A stretch of 64,000 bases of DNA from Tsukamurella tyrosinosolvens. GTDB taxonomy: Bacteria > Actinomycetota > Actinomycetes > Mycobacteriales > Mycobacteriaceae. The notes under the pieces are model-generated. The model did no database searches. It was not told the origin of the DNA and was given only the letters and a program-made list of their open reading frames with translations. Position numbers and translations under genes: made by a program. The stretch covers positions 248,001 through 312,000 of the forward strand of contig NZ_FNSA01000003.1 in assembly GCF_900104775.1 (NCBI RefSeq). The letters run 5' to 3'. This document shows, piece by piece, positions 15,998-23,935 of this stretch. The stretch's first letter is position 1. Every line of letters starts with the position of its first letter.

Positions 15998-17374
15998 GTG
16001 ACGATCAGTGTGTTCGACCTGTTCTCGGTGGGCATCGGCCCGTCGAGTTCCCACACCGTGGGGCCGATGCGGGCGGGCGCGGATTTCGCCGATGAGCTGC
16101 GGTCTTCTCCCTCGACGGTGCGCGCGGTCGTCGTCGACCTGTACGGCTCTCTCGCCGCGACCGGGCGCGGCCACGGCACACAACCTGCTGTGCTGCTGGG
16201 CCTGGAGGGCAACCGCCCGGAGACCGTGGACCCCGACTACGTCGAGAAGCGCGGCGCCGAGATCGAGGCCACCCGCAGGGTGAGCTTCGGCAGACGCGAC
16301 GAGGTGCCGCTGTGCGCCGAGGACATCGTGCTGCACCCGCTCACGGTGCTGCCGCGGCACACCAACGGCATCCGGTTCCGGGCGGAGCTCGCCGACGGCA
16401 CGGTGCACGAGGCCGTCTACTACTCGGTGGGCGGCGGCTTCGTCGAGCGCGAGTCCGGCGCCGACACCGTGAATCCGCTCGCCGGAACCCCCGGCGTGCC
16501 CCACGACTTCGACACCGCCGCCGCGCTCCTGGAGACGTGTCCGCGCACCGGCCGCACGGTCCCTCAGCTGATGCTGGAGAACGAGATCGCGCTGCACGGC
16601 GGACCGTCGGACGTGGCGGAACGGGAGGTCCGCGCCGGGCTGCTGCACATCTGGGAGGTCATGGAGGCCTGCATCGAGCGGGGCTTCCGCGCCGAGGGCA
16701 TGCTGCCCGGCGGGCTGGGGGTCAAGCGGCGCGCGCCGGGGCTGTACCGCCGGCTCATCGATTCCGACGGTGCCGACGCCATGGACTGGCTCAACGTCGC
16801 GGCCATGGCCGTCAACGAGGAGAACGCCTGCGGCGGCCGGATCGTCACCGCGCCGACCAACGGCGCGGCGGGGATCGTGCCGGCGGTGCTGTACTACGCG
16901 CTGAAGTTCCGGCCGCACCTCGCCGAGCGCCGCGAGGAGACGGTGTGCGACTACCTGCTGACCGCCGCCGCGATCGCGGTGCTCTACAAGCGTCGCGCGT
17001 CGATCTCGGGCGCCGAGGTGGGCTGCCAGGGCGAAGTCGGCTCCGCGTGCTCGATGGCCGCGGGCGCGCTCGCGCAGGTCATGGGTGCCACGCCCGCGCA
17101 GGTGGAGAACGCCGCCGAGATCGGCATCGAGCACAACCTGGGCCTGACCTGCGACCCCATCGGCGGCCTCGTGCAGATCCCCTGCATCGAGCGCAACGCC
17201 ATCGCCTCGGTGAAGGCCGTGAACGCCGCCCGCATCGCCCTGCACGGCGACGGCACGCACCGCGTCTCGCTGGATCAGGCCATCGAGACCATGCGCCAGA
17301 CCGGCGCCGACATGCTGTCGAAGTACAAGGAGACCTCCCTCGGCGGCCTCGCCGTCAACGTGCCGGAGTGTTGA
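15998..17374 (+). CDS. sdaA: L-serine ammonia-lyase (single-chain, iron-sulfur)
   Basis: A 458-residue serine deaminase converting L-serine to pyruvate and ammonia. It starts with the family signature [24 protein letters not shown]. The catalytic half has [18 protein letters not shown] and the three cysteines expected to bind a [4Fe-4S] cluster: [19 protein letters not shown] and IPCIERNA. Alpha and beta parts are in one chain, as in M. tuberculosis SdaA (Rv0069c). It is cytoplasmic and oxygen-sensitive by family knowledge. The GTG start is set by the family N-terminus and the TAGGCT box 6 bases upstream. Confidence 0.95.
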   Translation: MTISVFDLFSVGIGPSSSHTVGPMRAGADFADELRSSPSTVRAVVVDLYGSLAATGRGHGTQPAVLLGLEGNRPETVDPDYVEKRGAEIEATRRVSFGRRDEVPLCAEDIVLHPLTVLPRHTNGIRFRAELADGTVHEAVYYSVGGGFVERESGADTVNPLAGTPGVPHDFDTAAALLETCPRTGRTVPQLMLENEIALHGGPSDVAEREVRAGLLHIWEVMEACIERGFRAEGMLPGGLGVKRRAPGLYRRLIDSDGADAMDWLNVAAMAVNEENACGGRIVTAPTNGAAGIVPAVLYYALKFRPHLAERREETVCDYLLTAAAIAVLYKRRASISGAEVGCQGEVGSACSMAAGALAQVMGATPAQVENAAEIGIEHNLGLTCDPIGGLVQIPCIERNAIASVKAVNAARIALHGDGTHRVSLDQAIETMRQTGADMLSKYKETSLGGLAVNVPEC

Positions 17375-17399
17375 GGGACCGCGATGTAGGGCGTTGGCC

Positions 17400-18029
17400 T
17401 CAGTCTTTGCAGATGCCGTTGATTTGACCGGCGAGATTGTCGACCAGGTCGCCTTGGAACTTCACGTCGGCGGCCGGTTCACGGCGTTCGTAAGAGTCCA
17501 GGATGGCTACAAACGCGGTGATCCAGTCCTGCACCGTGCTGCGAATGGGTTCGGCGGCGTTTGGCGAGATGCGTGAGGCCAGTTGCGAAAGAGACTGGCG
17601 CGCCTTAGCGATATCTGCGTCGAGCGTTGGCCGAGAGTAGTCCAACGGCGTCTCGAATTTCGGCAACTGCTGCGACGTCAGCCCTCCTGCGACGCAAACG
17701 CTCGCCTTGGAGGTCATGGTGCCTCGTAAGCGGTAGTCGTAGGCGGAGGTGCCCGCCGCTGACGAACTGGCCGCGGTGGATGGGGCGGCGGTGCCCGAGG
17801 TGTCGCTGGAGCGCGTGAGGGCGAAAGTCAGAGCTGCACCCGCGATGAGCGCGATGACGACCGCGATGACGACGAAGATGATCGTCTTGCTCGACCGCTT
17901 CGGAGGGGCGGGTGGCGGGAACTGGGGCGGCATCCCCGGCTGCGCGCCTTGGAACGGCGGCCCCTGGAATTGCGAGGGCGTCCCCGACTGCGGCGTCTGG
18001 TCCTCCGGTGGCTGCTGCCCCTGTGTCAT
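17400..18029 (-). CDS. Pro/Gln-rich single-pass membrane protein of unknown function
   Basis: A 209-residue protein. Residues 1-50 are rich in Pro, Gln and Gly (QPPEDQTPQSGTPS, GMPPQFPPPAPP) and should be cytoplasmic and disordered. One membrane segment follows (TIIFVVIAVVIALIAGAALTF), then a Ser/Thr/Ala linker and an outside helical domain. That domain has one Cys near its start (ASVCVAGG) and one at the very end (NGICKD), a likely disulfide. The layout recalls secreted actinobacterial proteins with a Pro-rich tail, but I do not recognise the family. GGGGAGGAACGC gives a strong ribosome site for ATG 18029. It converges with sdaA. Confidence 0.7.
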   Translation of the reverse strand: MTQGQQPPEDQTPQSGTPSQFQGPPFQGAQPGMPPQFPPPAPPKRSSKTIIFVVIAVVIALIAGAALTFALTRSSDTSGTAAPSTAASSSAAGTSAYDYRLRGTMTSKASVCVAGGLTSQQLPKFETPLDYSRPTLDADIAKARQSLSQLASRISPNAAEPIRSTVQDWITAFVAILDSYERREPAADVKFQGDLVDNLAGQINGICKD

Positions 18030-18179
18030 GCGTTCCTCCCCGTGCGCCGGTGCGGCGAGCACCGCGTCGATGCGGACATGGTAGCGGTGCACGACGTGGA
18101 ACCGGCCGCGCAGCGGCGGCATCCCACCGTCCACCTGCGTCCCCTACCTGCTGCGGCGAAACGTGTCAGTGGCCGTCGC

Positions 18180-18185
18180 TAGGGT
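18180..18185 (+). promoter_or_regulatory. Leaderless -10 box (TAGGGT) of the Nudix gene
   Basis: TANNNT 6 bases before the ATG, in the context CGCTAGGGT that recurs at the nitroreductase gene. Confidence 0.5.
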
Positions 18186-18191
18186 GGCGGC

Positions 18192-18596
18192 ATGGACGTG
18201 CTCACGGTGGCTGCGGTGTGTTTCCGGGACGAGGCCGGGCGGGTGCTCACGGTGCGCAAACGCGGTACCGATGCCTTCATGCTGCCCGGCGGCAAGCTGG
18301 AGCCGGGGGAGGCCGCGGTCGACTGCGCGGTCCGCGAGATCGACGAGGAGCTCGGCGTCGCGCTGACGACGGAGGACCTCACCCACCTGGTGTCGTGGCG
18401 CGGCCCCGCCGCGAACGAGGCGAACACCGACATCGAGTCCACGGTGTTCGCCACCGCGCTGCGGGTCGAGCCGCGGGCCGCGGCCGAGATCGCGGAGGCC
18501 CGCTGGCTGGACCCGGCCGACCACGGCGACGTCACCATCGCGCCGATGCTGGAGCAGTACCTCTTCCCGCGGCTGGCGGGCGCCCCCATCGCATGA
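18192..18596 (+). CDS. Nudix hydrolase
   Basis: A 134-residue Nudix protein, nearly all one domain. The Nudix box GX5EX7REUXEEXGU is complete: GKLEPGE followed by REIDEELGV (residues ~34-57), which binds the metal ions for hydrolysis of nucleoside diphosphates linked to another moiety. Substrate could be an oxidised nucleotide, a sugar nucleotide or a cofactor. Its stop overlaps the ATG of the glycosylase-like gene (ATGA), so the two are coupled and may both serve nucleotide or DNA quality control; that link is inference. Confidence 0.9.
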   Translation: MDVLTVAAVCFRDEAGRVLTVRKRGTDAFMLPGGKLEPGEAAVDCAVREIDEELGVALTTEDLTHLVSWRGPAANEANTDIESTVFATALRVEPRAAAEIAEARWLDPADHGDVTIAPMLEQYLFPRLAGAPIA

Positions 18597-19750
18597 GGAT
18601 CACCCAGCCGCAGGCCCGCCGGATCGCCCTCGCCGCCCAGGGCTTCGAGCCGGGCTTCGCCGGCGCCGCGGCGCCGACGATGCGGCAGGTGCAGAAGACG
18701 ATCGACCGGCTCAAGCTCATCCAGATCGACAGCGTCAACGTGGTCGCCCGCAGCCAGTACCTCCCGGTCTTCGCGCGCCTCGGCGACTACGACACCGCGC
18801 TGCTCGACCGCGCCCGCGACAAGAACCCGCGGCGGCTCGTCGAGGCGTGGGCCCACGAGGCCTCGCTGGTCCCGCCCGAGACCTGGCCGCTGCTGCGGCA
18901 CCGTCGGACCGCGGACCGGGTGTCGCAGCGGTTCGCGAGCTACGACGATCGGCACCCCGGCCAACTGGACCGGCTGCGCGGCGCGCTCGCCGAACTGCCG
19001 CCGCTGACCGCCCGCGCGCTCGAGGCGCACCTGGAGCACGAGCAGGTGGTGGAGAGGACGCACTGGGGTTGGAACTGGTCGTCGGTGAAGGAGGGGCTGG
19101 AGGTGCTCTTCCACGCCGGAGAGGTCACCAGCGCCGGCCGCACCAGCCAGTTCGAGCGGCTGTACGCCCCCACGTCGACGGTGCTCGGCCCGCTCGCGGA
19201 GCGGGAGGTATCCGACGAGGAAGCGTTCGTCGAGTTGCTGCGGCAGTCGGCGAAGGCGCACGGCATCGGGACGCTGCGCTGCCTGCGCGACTACTTCCGG
19301 CTGTCCACCGCGCAGGCGGCGCCGGCCGTCGAGAAGCTCGTCGAAACAGGCGAACTCCTCCCGGTGGAGGCCGACTGGTGGCCCGGCACCGTCTACCTGC
19401 ACGCGGAGGCCAAGCGGCCGCGGGCGATGTCGGCGCGGGCGCTGCTCTCGCCCTTCGACCCCGTCGTGTGGCAGCGCGAGCGGGCCGAGGCGCTGTTCGA
19501 CTTCTTCTACCGGATCGAGATCTACACGCCCAAGGAGAAGCGGGTGCACGGCTACTACGTGCTGCCCTTCCTCTTCGGCGACCGGATCGTCGCGCGCTGC
19601 GACGTGAAGGCCGACCGCGCGGCGGGGGAGCTGCTCGTGCACTCCACCACCTGGGAGCCCGGCGGCCGCGACGCCGCGTCCGAGGCAGCGCTGGAGCAGA
19701 CCGTCGCCGAGATGGCCGGCTGGCTGGGGCTCGACGGCTACCGGCTCTGA
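18593..19750 (+). CDS. Winged-helix DNA glycosylase of the AlkX/YcaQ (HTH_42) family
   Basis: A 385-residue protein of the family of E. coli YcaQ and Streptomyces AlkZ, monofunctional glycosylases that remove interstrand-crosslinked or bulky alkylated bases. The segment LIQIDSVNVVARSQYLPVFARLGDYDTALLD is the family hallmark, and Gln44-Ile-Asp46 fits the Q-hydrophobic-D catalytic motif of the AlkX group. Tandem winged-helix domains and a C-terminal barrel (IEIYTPKEKRVHGYYVLPFLFGDRIVARCDVKADR) follow. The start overlaps the Nudix stop. Its last 13 bases overlap the convergent fic gene. Confidence 0.85.
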   Translation: MRITQPQARRIALAAQGFEPGFAGAAAPTMRQVQKTIDRLKLIQIDSVNVVARSQYLPVFARLGDYDTALLDRARDKNPRRLVEAWAHEASLVPPETWPLLRHRRTADRVSQRFASYDDRHPGQLDRLRGALAELPPLTARALEAHLEHEQVVERTHWGWNWSSVKEGLEVLFHAGEVTSAGRTSQFERLYAPTSTVLGPLAEREVSDEEAFVELLRQSAKAHGIGTLRCLRDYFRLSTAQAAPAVEKLVETGELLPVEADWWPGTVYLHAEAKRPRAMSARALLSPFDPVVWQRERAEALFDFFYRIEIYTPKEKRVHGYYVLPFLFGDRIVARCDVKADRAAGELLVHSTTWEPGGRDAASEAALEQTVAEMAGWLGLDGYRL

Positions 19751-20535
19751 TCCGCGGGCACCGTGATCGCGGTGAAGACGCGGAACAGGGCGTGCGCATC
19801 CGGGCGGTAGTGCCCGTAGTCGGGGGCGGATCGTCGGGACGCGCCGTCCCACTGCTTCTTGGTCACCGCGGCGAAGTCGAGGTGGTAGCCGTGCCGCGCC
19901 GCCAGGAGCTGCAGCAACGTCTTCGACGAGCGGCCGTTGCCCTCGCGGAACGGGTGCGCGCAGTTGAGATAGGCGTACGCCTCGGCGAGGTGGTGCGCGT
20001 AGCCGCGGCGGTCGAGGTGGTGGGCGGGCTTGCGGAGGATCCCTGCGGCGTCGCCGAGGTACCGCTCGATCCATGCGGCGCGGAAGGTCTGGTGGCGCAG
20101 GTCCATGTCGTACCGGCGGAAGACGCCCGCCCACGGGTAGACCTCGCCGAACAGGACGCGGTGGATCGCGATGAGGTGCACGCCGTCGAAGGTCGCCGGG
20201 ACGTCGATCGCCCCCGTCTCGATACCGAACTGCCGCGCCGTGCCGATCTCGAACTCGAGCTGCTGCACCGCGCCCGCGTCACGGATCCCGAGGCGGTTCC
20301 GCAGGATCCCCGTTCCGGGATACAGCGTGTCGGCGAAGGCGGCGGGGACGTCGGCGCACTCCGGAGGTCCGACCTCGGCGCCGGCCAGCGCGCGGTCGAT
20401 CGCGCTGGCGACGTACTCGTCCAGGGTGACAGCGCCGTCCGCCAGTGCGAGCAGTCGCTCGGTGTCCGGGGACGTGGGCGCCCACCCCTCGAGCACGCTG
20501 TTGGCGATCGCGCCCAACACCGTCGCTCGATCCAT
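19738..20535 (-). CDS. Fic domain protein with N-terminal VbhA-like inhibitory helix
   Basis: A 265-residue probable AMP-transferase. The Fic core is at residues ~95-250; the catalytic motif is HPFREGNGRSSK (194-205), matching HxFx(D/E)GNGRxxR except that the last Arg is Lys. Residues ~1-50 (IANSVLEGWAPTSPDTERLLALADGAVTLDEYVASAI) look like a VbhA-type antitoxin helix: Glu16-Gly17 align with the inhibitory (S/T)xxxE(G/N) motif, though the Ser/Thr is Asn12. Toxin and inhibitor would thus be one chain. Targets are unknown. A TAAGCT box lies 6 bases before the ATG. Confidence 0.85.
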   Translation of the reverse strand: MDRATVLGAIANSVLEGWAPTSPDTERLLALADGAVTLDEYVASAIDRALAGAEVGPPECADVPAAFADTLYPGTGILRNRLGIRDAGAVQQLEFEIGTARQFGIETGAIDVPATFDGVHLIAIHRVLFGEVYPWAGVFRRYDMDLRHQTFRAAWIERYLGDAAGILRKPAHHLDRRGYAHHLAEAYAYLNCAHPFREGNGRSSKTLLQLLAARHGYHLDFAAVTKKQWDGASRRSAPDYGHYRPDAHALFRVFTAITVPADQSR

Positions 20536-20541
20536 CCCCGC

Positions 20542-20547
20542 AGCTTA
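20542..20547 (-). promoter_or_regulatory. Leaderless -10 box (TAAGCT) of the fic gene
   Basis: TANNNT 6 bases before the ATG. The rest of the 104-base gap to the ABC-F stop holds several TCGGCCGA-type palindromes, including a 12-base one (AATCGGCCGATT), but no T-tract terminator. Confidence 0.45.
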
Positions 20548-20639
20548 TCGAGACCGGTCGTCGTGACATCGGCCGAATCCTGCGGTACGCGGCCGATATG
20601 GGCCTCCTACTACCCGAATCGGCCGATTTCACGACTGGA

Positions 20640-22175
20640 TCAGCGGGTGATCTCGACCTCGCGGGTCAGGCCCAGCAGGTCGAGGAAGGCGCGGTCGTGC
20701 GAGACGACGACGAGCGCGCCCTCCCACGACTTCAGCGCCTCCACCAGCAGCTCCACCGACGGGACATCGAGGTTGTTGGTCGGCTCGTCCAGCGCCAGCA
20801 ACGACGGCGCGGGATCCCCGAGCAGGGCGATCGCCAGGGCGAGCCGCAGGCGCTCGCCCCCGCTGAGGGTGCTGACGATCCGCTCGGACTGCCGTCCCCG
20901 GAACAGCATCCGGGCGAGCGCGGCGTGCGCGTGCTGGGCGTCGAGGTCGGGGTGGGCGTCGCGCACGGCGTCGAGCAGCGAACCTTCTTCAGCCGCCCCG
21001 AAGCGCACGTCCTGCGGGACGTAGCCGATCACCGTCGGCGGCTCCGCGGCCCGGGCGGCATCGATGGCGCGGCGCAGCACCGTCGTCTTGCCCGCCCCGT
21101 TGGGACCCACGAGCGCGATTCGCTCCGGACCGACGACCTGCAGCGGACCGTCGTCGAGCTGCGTGCGGTGCAGTCCCGGGCCCGGTTCGGGCATGGCGAT
21201 CCGGACGGAGCGGTCGTCGCGGACGCCCTCTTTGGCGGCGTCGAGCGCGTCGCGCGCGGAGTCGACGCGGTCCTCGTGGAGGCCGCGGTGCTTGCCCGCC
21301 GAGACCTCGGCGGCGTTCTTCCGCAGGCCCGCGATGATCTTCGGGACCCGCTTCTCGGCCTCGGCCTTCGCGGCGAACCGCGCGCGACGATCCAGCTTGA
21401 TCTGCGCTTCCACCAGGTCGCGGCGCTGCGCCTTGAGGTCGACCTTCGCCGACGTCACGGCCTGTTCCGCGGCGGCCTGCTCGGCGTCGAGCACCTCGCG
21501 GTAGTGCGAGTACGGCCCGCCGAAGACGCGGACGGACCCGCGGTACAGCTCGACGGTCGAGTCCATGCGGTCGAGCAGCGTGAGGTCGTGGCTGACCACG
21601 ACGGCCGTCCCGCCGAATCGCTCCAGCGCCTCGGTGAGCAGGCCGCGGGCGCGCTCGTCGAGGTTGTTGGTCGGCTCGTCGAGGAGCAGGGTGTCGGGGC
21701 GGAGCAGCAGCTGACCCGCGATGGCGAGGAGGGTGGCCTCGCCGCCGGACAGCGTGCCGACGGTGCGGTCCAGGGCGCCGAGTCGCAGGCCGAGGCCGTC
21801 GAGGACCGCGGTCGCGCGCTCCTCGACGTCCCAGTCGTCGCCGACGGCCTCGAAGTCCTCGGGCTCGGCCGAGCCGCCCTCGATGCGGCGCAGGGCGGCG
21901 ACGGTGCCGCCGATGCCCAGCGCGTCGGCGAGGGTGTCCTCCGGCCGTGCTTGCGGGTGTTGCGGGACGTAGCCGACCACGCCGGTGCCGCTCACCGAGC
22001 CGGCCGTCGGGGTGATCCGACCTGCGAGGATGCGCAGCATGGTGCTCTTGCCGGCGCCGTTGGCGCCGACCAGGGCGGCGCGCCCGGCGGGGATGGTGAA
22101 GCTCAGGTCGTCGAAGACGACGGTGCCGTCGGGCCAGCGGAGGGAGAGTGCGGAGACAGCGAGAGAGGTAGCCAT
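20640..22175 (-). CDS. ABC-F family ATPase
   Basis: A 511-residue protein with two ABC cassettes and no membrane domain, so it belongs to ABC-F, whose members act on the ribosome as translation or antibiotic-protection factors. Cassette 1 has Walker A GANGAGKST, signature LSGGE and Walker B LLLDEPTNNLDE; cassette 2 has GPNGAGKTT, LSGGERLRLA and LALDEPTNNLD. A helical linker (~200-300, KVDLKAQRRDLVEAQIKLDRRARFAAKAEAEKRVPK) corresponds to the P-site tRNA-interaction motif. Resistance or housekeeping function cannot be told apart. AAGGAGC gives the ribosome site. Confidence 0.92.
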   Translation of the reverse strand: MATSLAVSALSLRWPDGTVVFDDLSFTIPAGRAALVGANGAGKSTMLRILAGRITPTAGSVSGTGVVGYVPQHPQARPEDTLADALGIGGTVAALRRIEGGSAEPEDFEAVGDDWDVEERATAVLDGLGLRLGALDRTVGTLSGGEATLLAIAGQLLLRPDTLLLDEPTNNLDERARGLLTEALERFGGTAVVVSHDLTLLDRMDSTVELYRGSVRVFGGPYSHYREVLDAEQAAAEQAVTSAKVDLKAQRRDLVEAQIKLDRRARFAAKAEAEKRVPKIIAGLRKNAAEVSAGKHRGLHEDRVDSARDALDAAKEGVRDDRSVRIAMPEPGPGLHRTQLDDGPLQVVGPERIALVGPNGAGKTTVLRRAIDAARAAEPPTVIGYVPQDVRFGAAEEGSLLDAVRDAHPDLDAQHAHAALARMLFRGRQSERIVSTLSGGERLRLALAIALLGDPAPSLLALDEPTNNLDVPSVELLVEALKSWEGALVVVSHDRAFLDLLGLTREVEITR

Positions 22176-22620
22176 GAATGCTCCTTGAGGTCGTCAGGAG
22201 CCGCGGCCGGTGGAATGGTCACACCAGGGCGTGCGGCAGGGCCGAGGACGTCTCAGGACAGCATGGCGCCGAGTCTAATCACAGGTGCTTGCGCTCCGCA
22301 TCGGAATTTCACGGGGACAGGAGTGTGATCTGCGTCCCACTCCGGCCCGTGGCGCTTGTGCGGCGCGCGGTGTGTGGTGCTACTTTCAAACCATGTCCGG
22401 GAGTCTTGAGGCCCATCTGCGCGTCGGTTATGAGACCGTCGCGCTGGGCTGCCGTCTCCCCATGGTTCGCGTGCACTGTCGAATGTGTTGCCGCTGAGCG
22501 TTCCCGCTCGCACTCTCGCCGGCCCTTCCACCTGGGCTGATCCGTTCGACAACTCCATTTCCACGCCAGCGCCCGGGATGATTCCGGAGGTCGCGGCGTA
22601 CGCACACACTTCGAGGAACC
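22176..22620. other. Intergenic region between divergent ABC-F and ROK genes
   Basis: 445 bases without a supported gene. It includes the leader regions of both divergent genes and is somewhat richer in A/T than the coding sequence around it. Small open frames occur on both strands but lack family resemblance or ribosome sites. On the ABC-F strand a four-codon frame (ATG, CTG, TCC, TGA; 22253-22264) lies about 77 bases upstream of the ABC-F start. I see no RNA gene or clear hairpin terminator. Confidence 0.5.
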
Positions 22621-23931
22621 ATGACCGTCGTTGATCTCCCCGCCGTTTCCCCCACTCGCGCCCCGCAGGCCCGTCCCGCGCAGGCCCGCACCGCCCGGCC
22701 GCGCAATCCGCTGGCCCGGCCCGCCGCCGCCGAGCGCCAGGTCCGTACGGCCGCCCCCGCCCGCGTCTTCGCCCCGCAGTTGCGGGTCTCGGAGAAGCCC
22801 GCCGCTGCCGTGCTCCGCGTCATCCGGCGCGGCGGCCTGGTGCTCCGCGACGAGATCGTGCGCGAGACCCAGCTGTCCGCCGCGACCGTGAACCGCCAGG
22901 TCACGGCACTCATCGAGGCGGGCCTGGTGCGCGAGCGCGCCGACCGCGCGGCCAGTGGCGTCGTCGGCCGGCCCCGCCTGCCGCTCGAGGTCGACCCGAA
23001 CGGCCCCGTCGCCCTCGGCATCCACATCGGCTTCCGCGTGAGCACGGTGACGATGCACGACGTCGCCGGCAAGGTCATCGGCGCGATCCAGATCCCCACG
23101 CCCGAGAGCGGCGAGCCCGGTGAGGTGCTGTCGGTGATCGCCACCAGCGCGCGGCGGTTCCTCGCCCGTTGGGACGGTCGTACCGTTCTGGGTGCCGGCG
23201 TCGCGATCGGCGGCCGCGTGGACGACCGCGGTGTGGTCGCCGACCATCCGCGCCTCGGCTGGAAGGACGTCGCTCTGGGCGAACGCCTTTCGGGCGCGAT
23301 CGGCCTGCCCGTGACGGTGGCCCCGCACGTCGAGGCGATGGCCGCCGCCGAGCTGCATCTGTCCGAGGAGTACGAGTCGCAGGGCTCCACCCTGTACTTC
23401 TACGGCCGCGAGACCGTGGGCGTCGCGCTCGCGCTGCACGGCGCGGTGCATTCGCCGAAGTCGGGCCCGCACACCATCGGACACCTGCCGACCCGCAACG
23501 TCGAGCTGCTCGACCCGAAGCGCACCGGCCGGCTCGAGGACGCCGTCACCGACACCGCTGTCGTGGATGCCGCACGCGCGCAGAAGCTTCCGGTGCGGAC
23601 CATCGCGGACCTGCACAAGCTGGCCGACGGCGGCAACGAGACCGCGCGGGCCGTCGTCGCCGAGCGCGGTCGGGTGCTGGGCGAGGCCGCCGCGCTGGTG
23701 GCAGACATCTTCAACCCGGACCGGCTGATCCTGGGCGGCCAGGCCTTCACCGACCACACCGCGATCCTCCCGCACGTCTCCGCCGCGCTGAAGGCCACCT
23801 CGGCCGAGCCGGGCCGGTCGGTGCGGGTCAGCGGGGCCGGTGGGCGCGTGCAGCAGCAGGCCGCCGGTGCCGCCGCGCTCGACGGTGTCTACACCGACCC
23901 GCTCGGTGCCGTCTCCCGCGCGGTCGCCTGA
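22621..23931 (+). CDS. ROK family transcriptional regulator
   Basis: A 436-residue regulator. After an Ala/Pro/Arg-rich leader of ~55 residues comes a winged helix (LRVIRRGGLVLRDEIVRETQLSAATVNRQVTALIEAGLV, ~65-103). The sugar-kinase-like ROK domain follows (VALGIHIGFRVSTVTMHDVAGKVIG, VLGAGVAIGGRVDDRGVV). The zinc-binding CxCGxxGC stretch of classical ROK proteins is lost: after GHLP the sequence reads TRNVELLDPKRTGR with no cysteine. So sugar binding may be altered. M. tuberculosis Rv0485, a ROK regulator acting on a PE/PPE pair, is the nearest described protein I can name, from memory. Confidence 0.85.
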   Translation: MTVVDLPAVSPTRAPQARPAQARTARPRNPLARPAAAERQVRTAAPARVFAPQLRVSEKPAAAVLRVIRRGGLVLRDEIVRETQLSAATVNRQVTALIEAGLVRERADRAASGVVGRPRLPLEVDPNGPVALGIHIGFRVSTVTMHDVAGKVIGAIQIPTPESGEPGEVLSVIATSARRFLARWDGRTVLGAGVAIGGRVDDRGVVADHPRLGWKDVALGERLSGAIGLPVTVAPHVEAMAAAELHLSEEYESQGSTLYFYGRETVGVALALHGAVHSPKSGPHTIGHLPTRNVELLDPKRTGRLEDAVTDTAVVDAARAQKLPVRTIADLHKLADGGNETARAVVAERGRVLGEAAALVADIFNPDRLILGGQAFTDHTAILPHVSAALKATSAEPGRSVRVSGAGGRVQQQAAGAAALDGVYTDPLGAVSRAVA

Positions 23932-23935
23932 CCGC

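Noticed and set aside
20571..20640. Repeated TCGGCCGA palindromes before fic as a terminator of the ABC-F gene
   Set aside because: The repeats are short with poor stem geometry and no T-tract; they could as well be operator sites, so no firm call.
20640..22175. ABC exporter or importer ATPase
   Set aside because: Two cassettes in one chain with a charged helical linker and no membrane partner indicate ABC-F, not a transporter.
22285..22497. Small plus-strand frame before the ROK gene as a gene
   Set aside because: No ribosome site, no family resemblance and Cys/Arg-rich composition atypical of coding sequence here.
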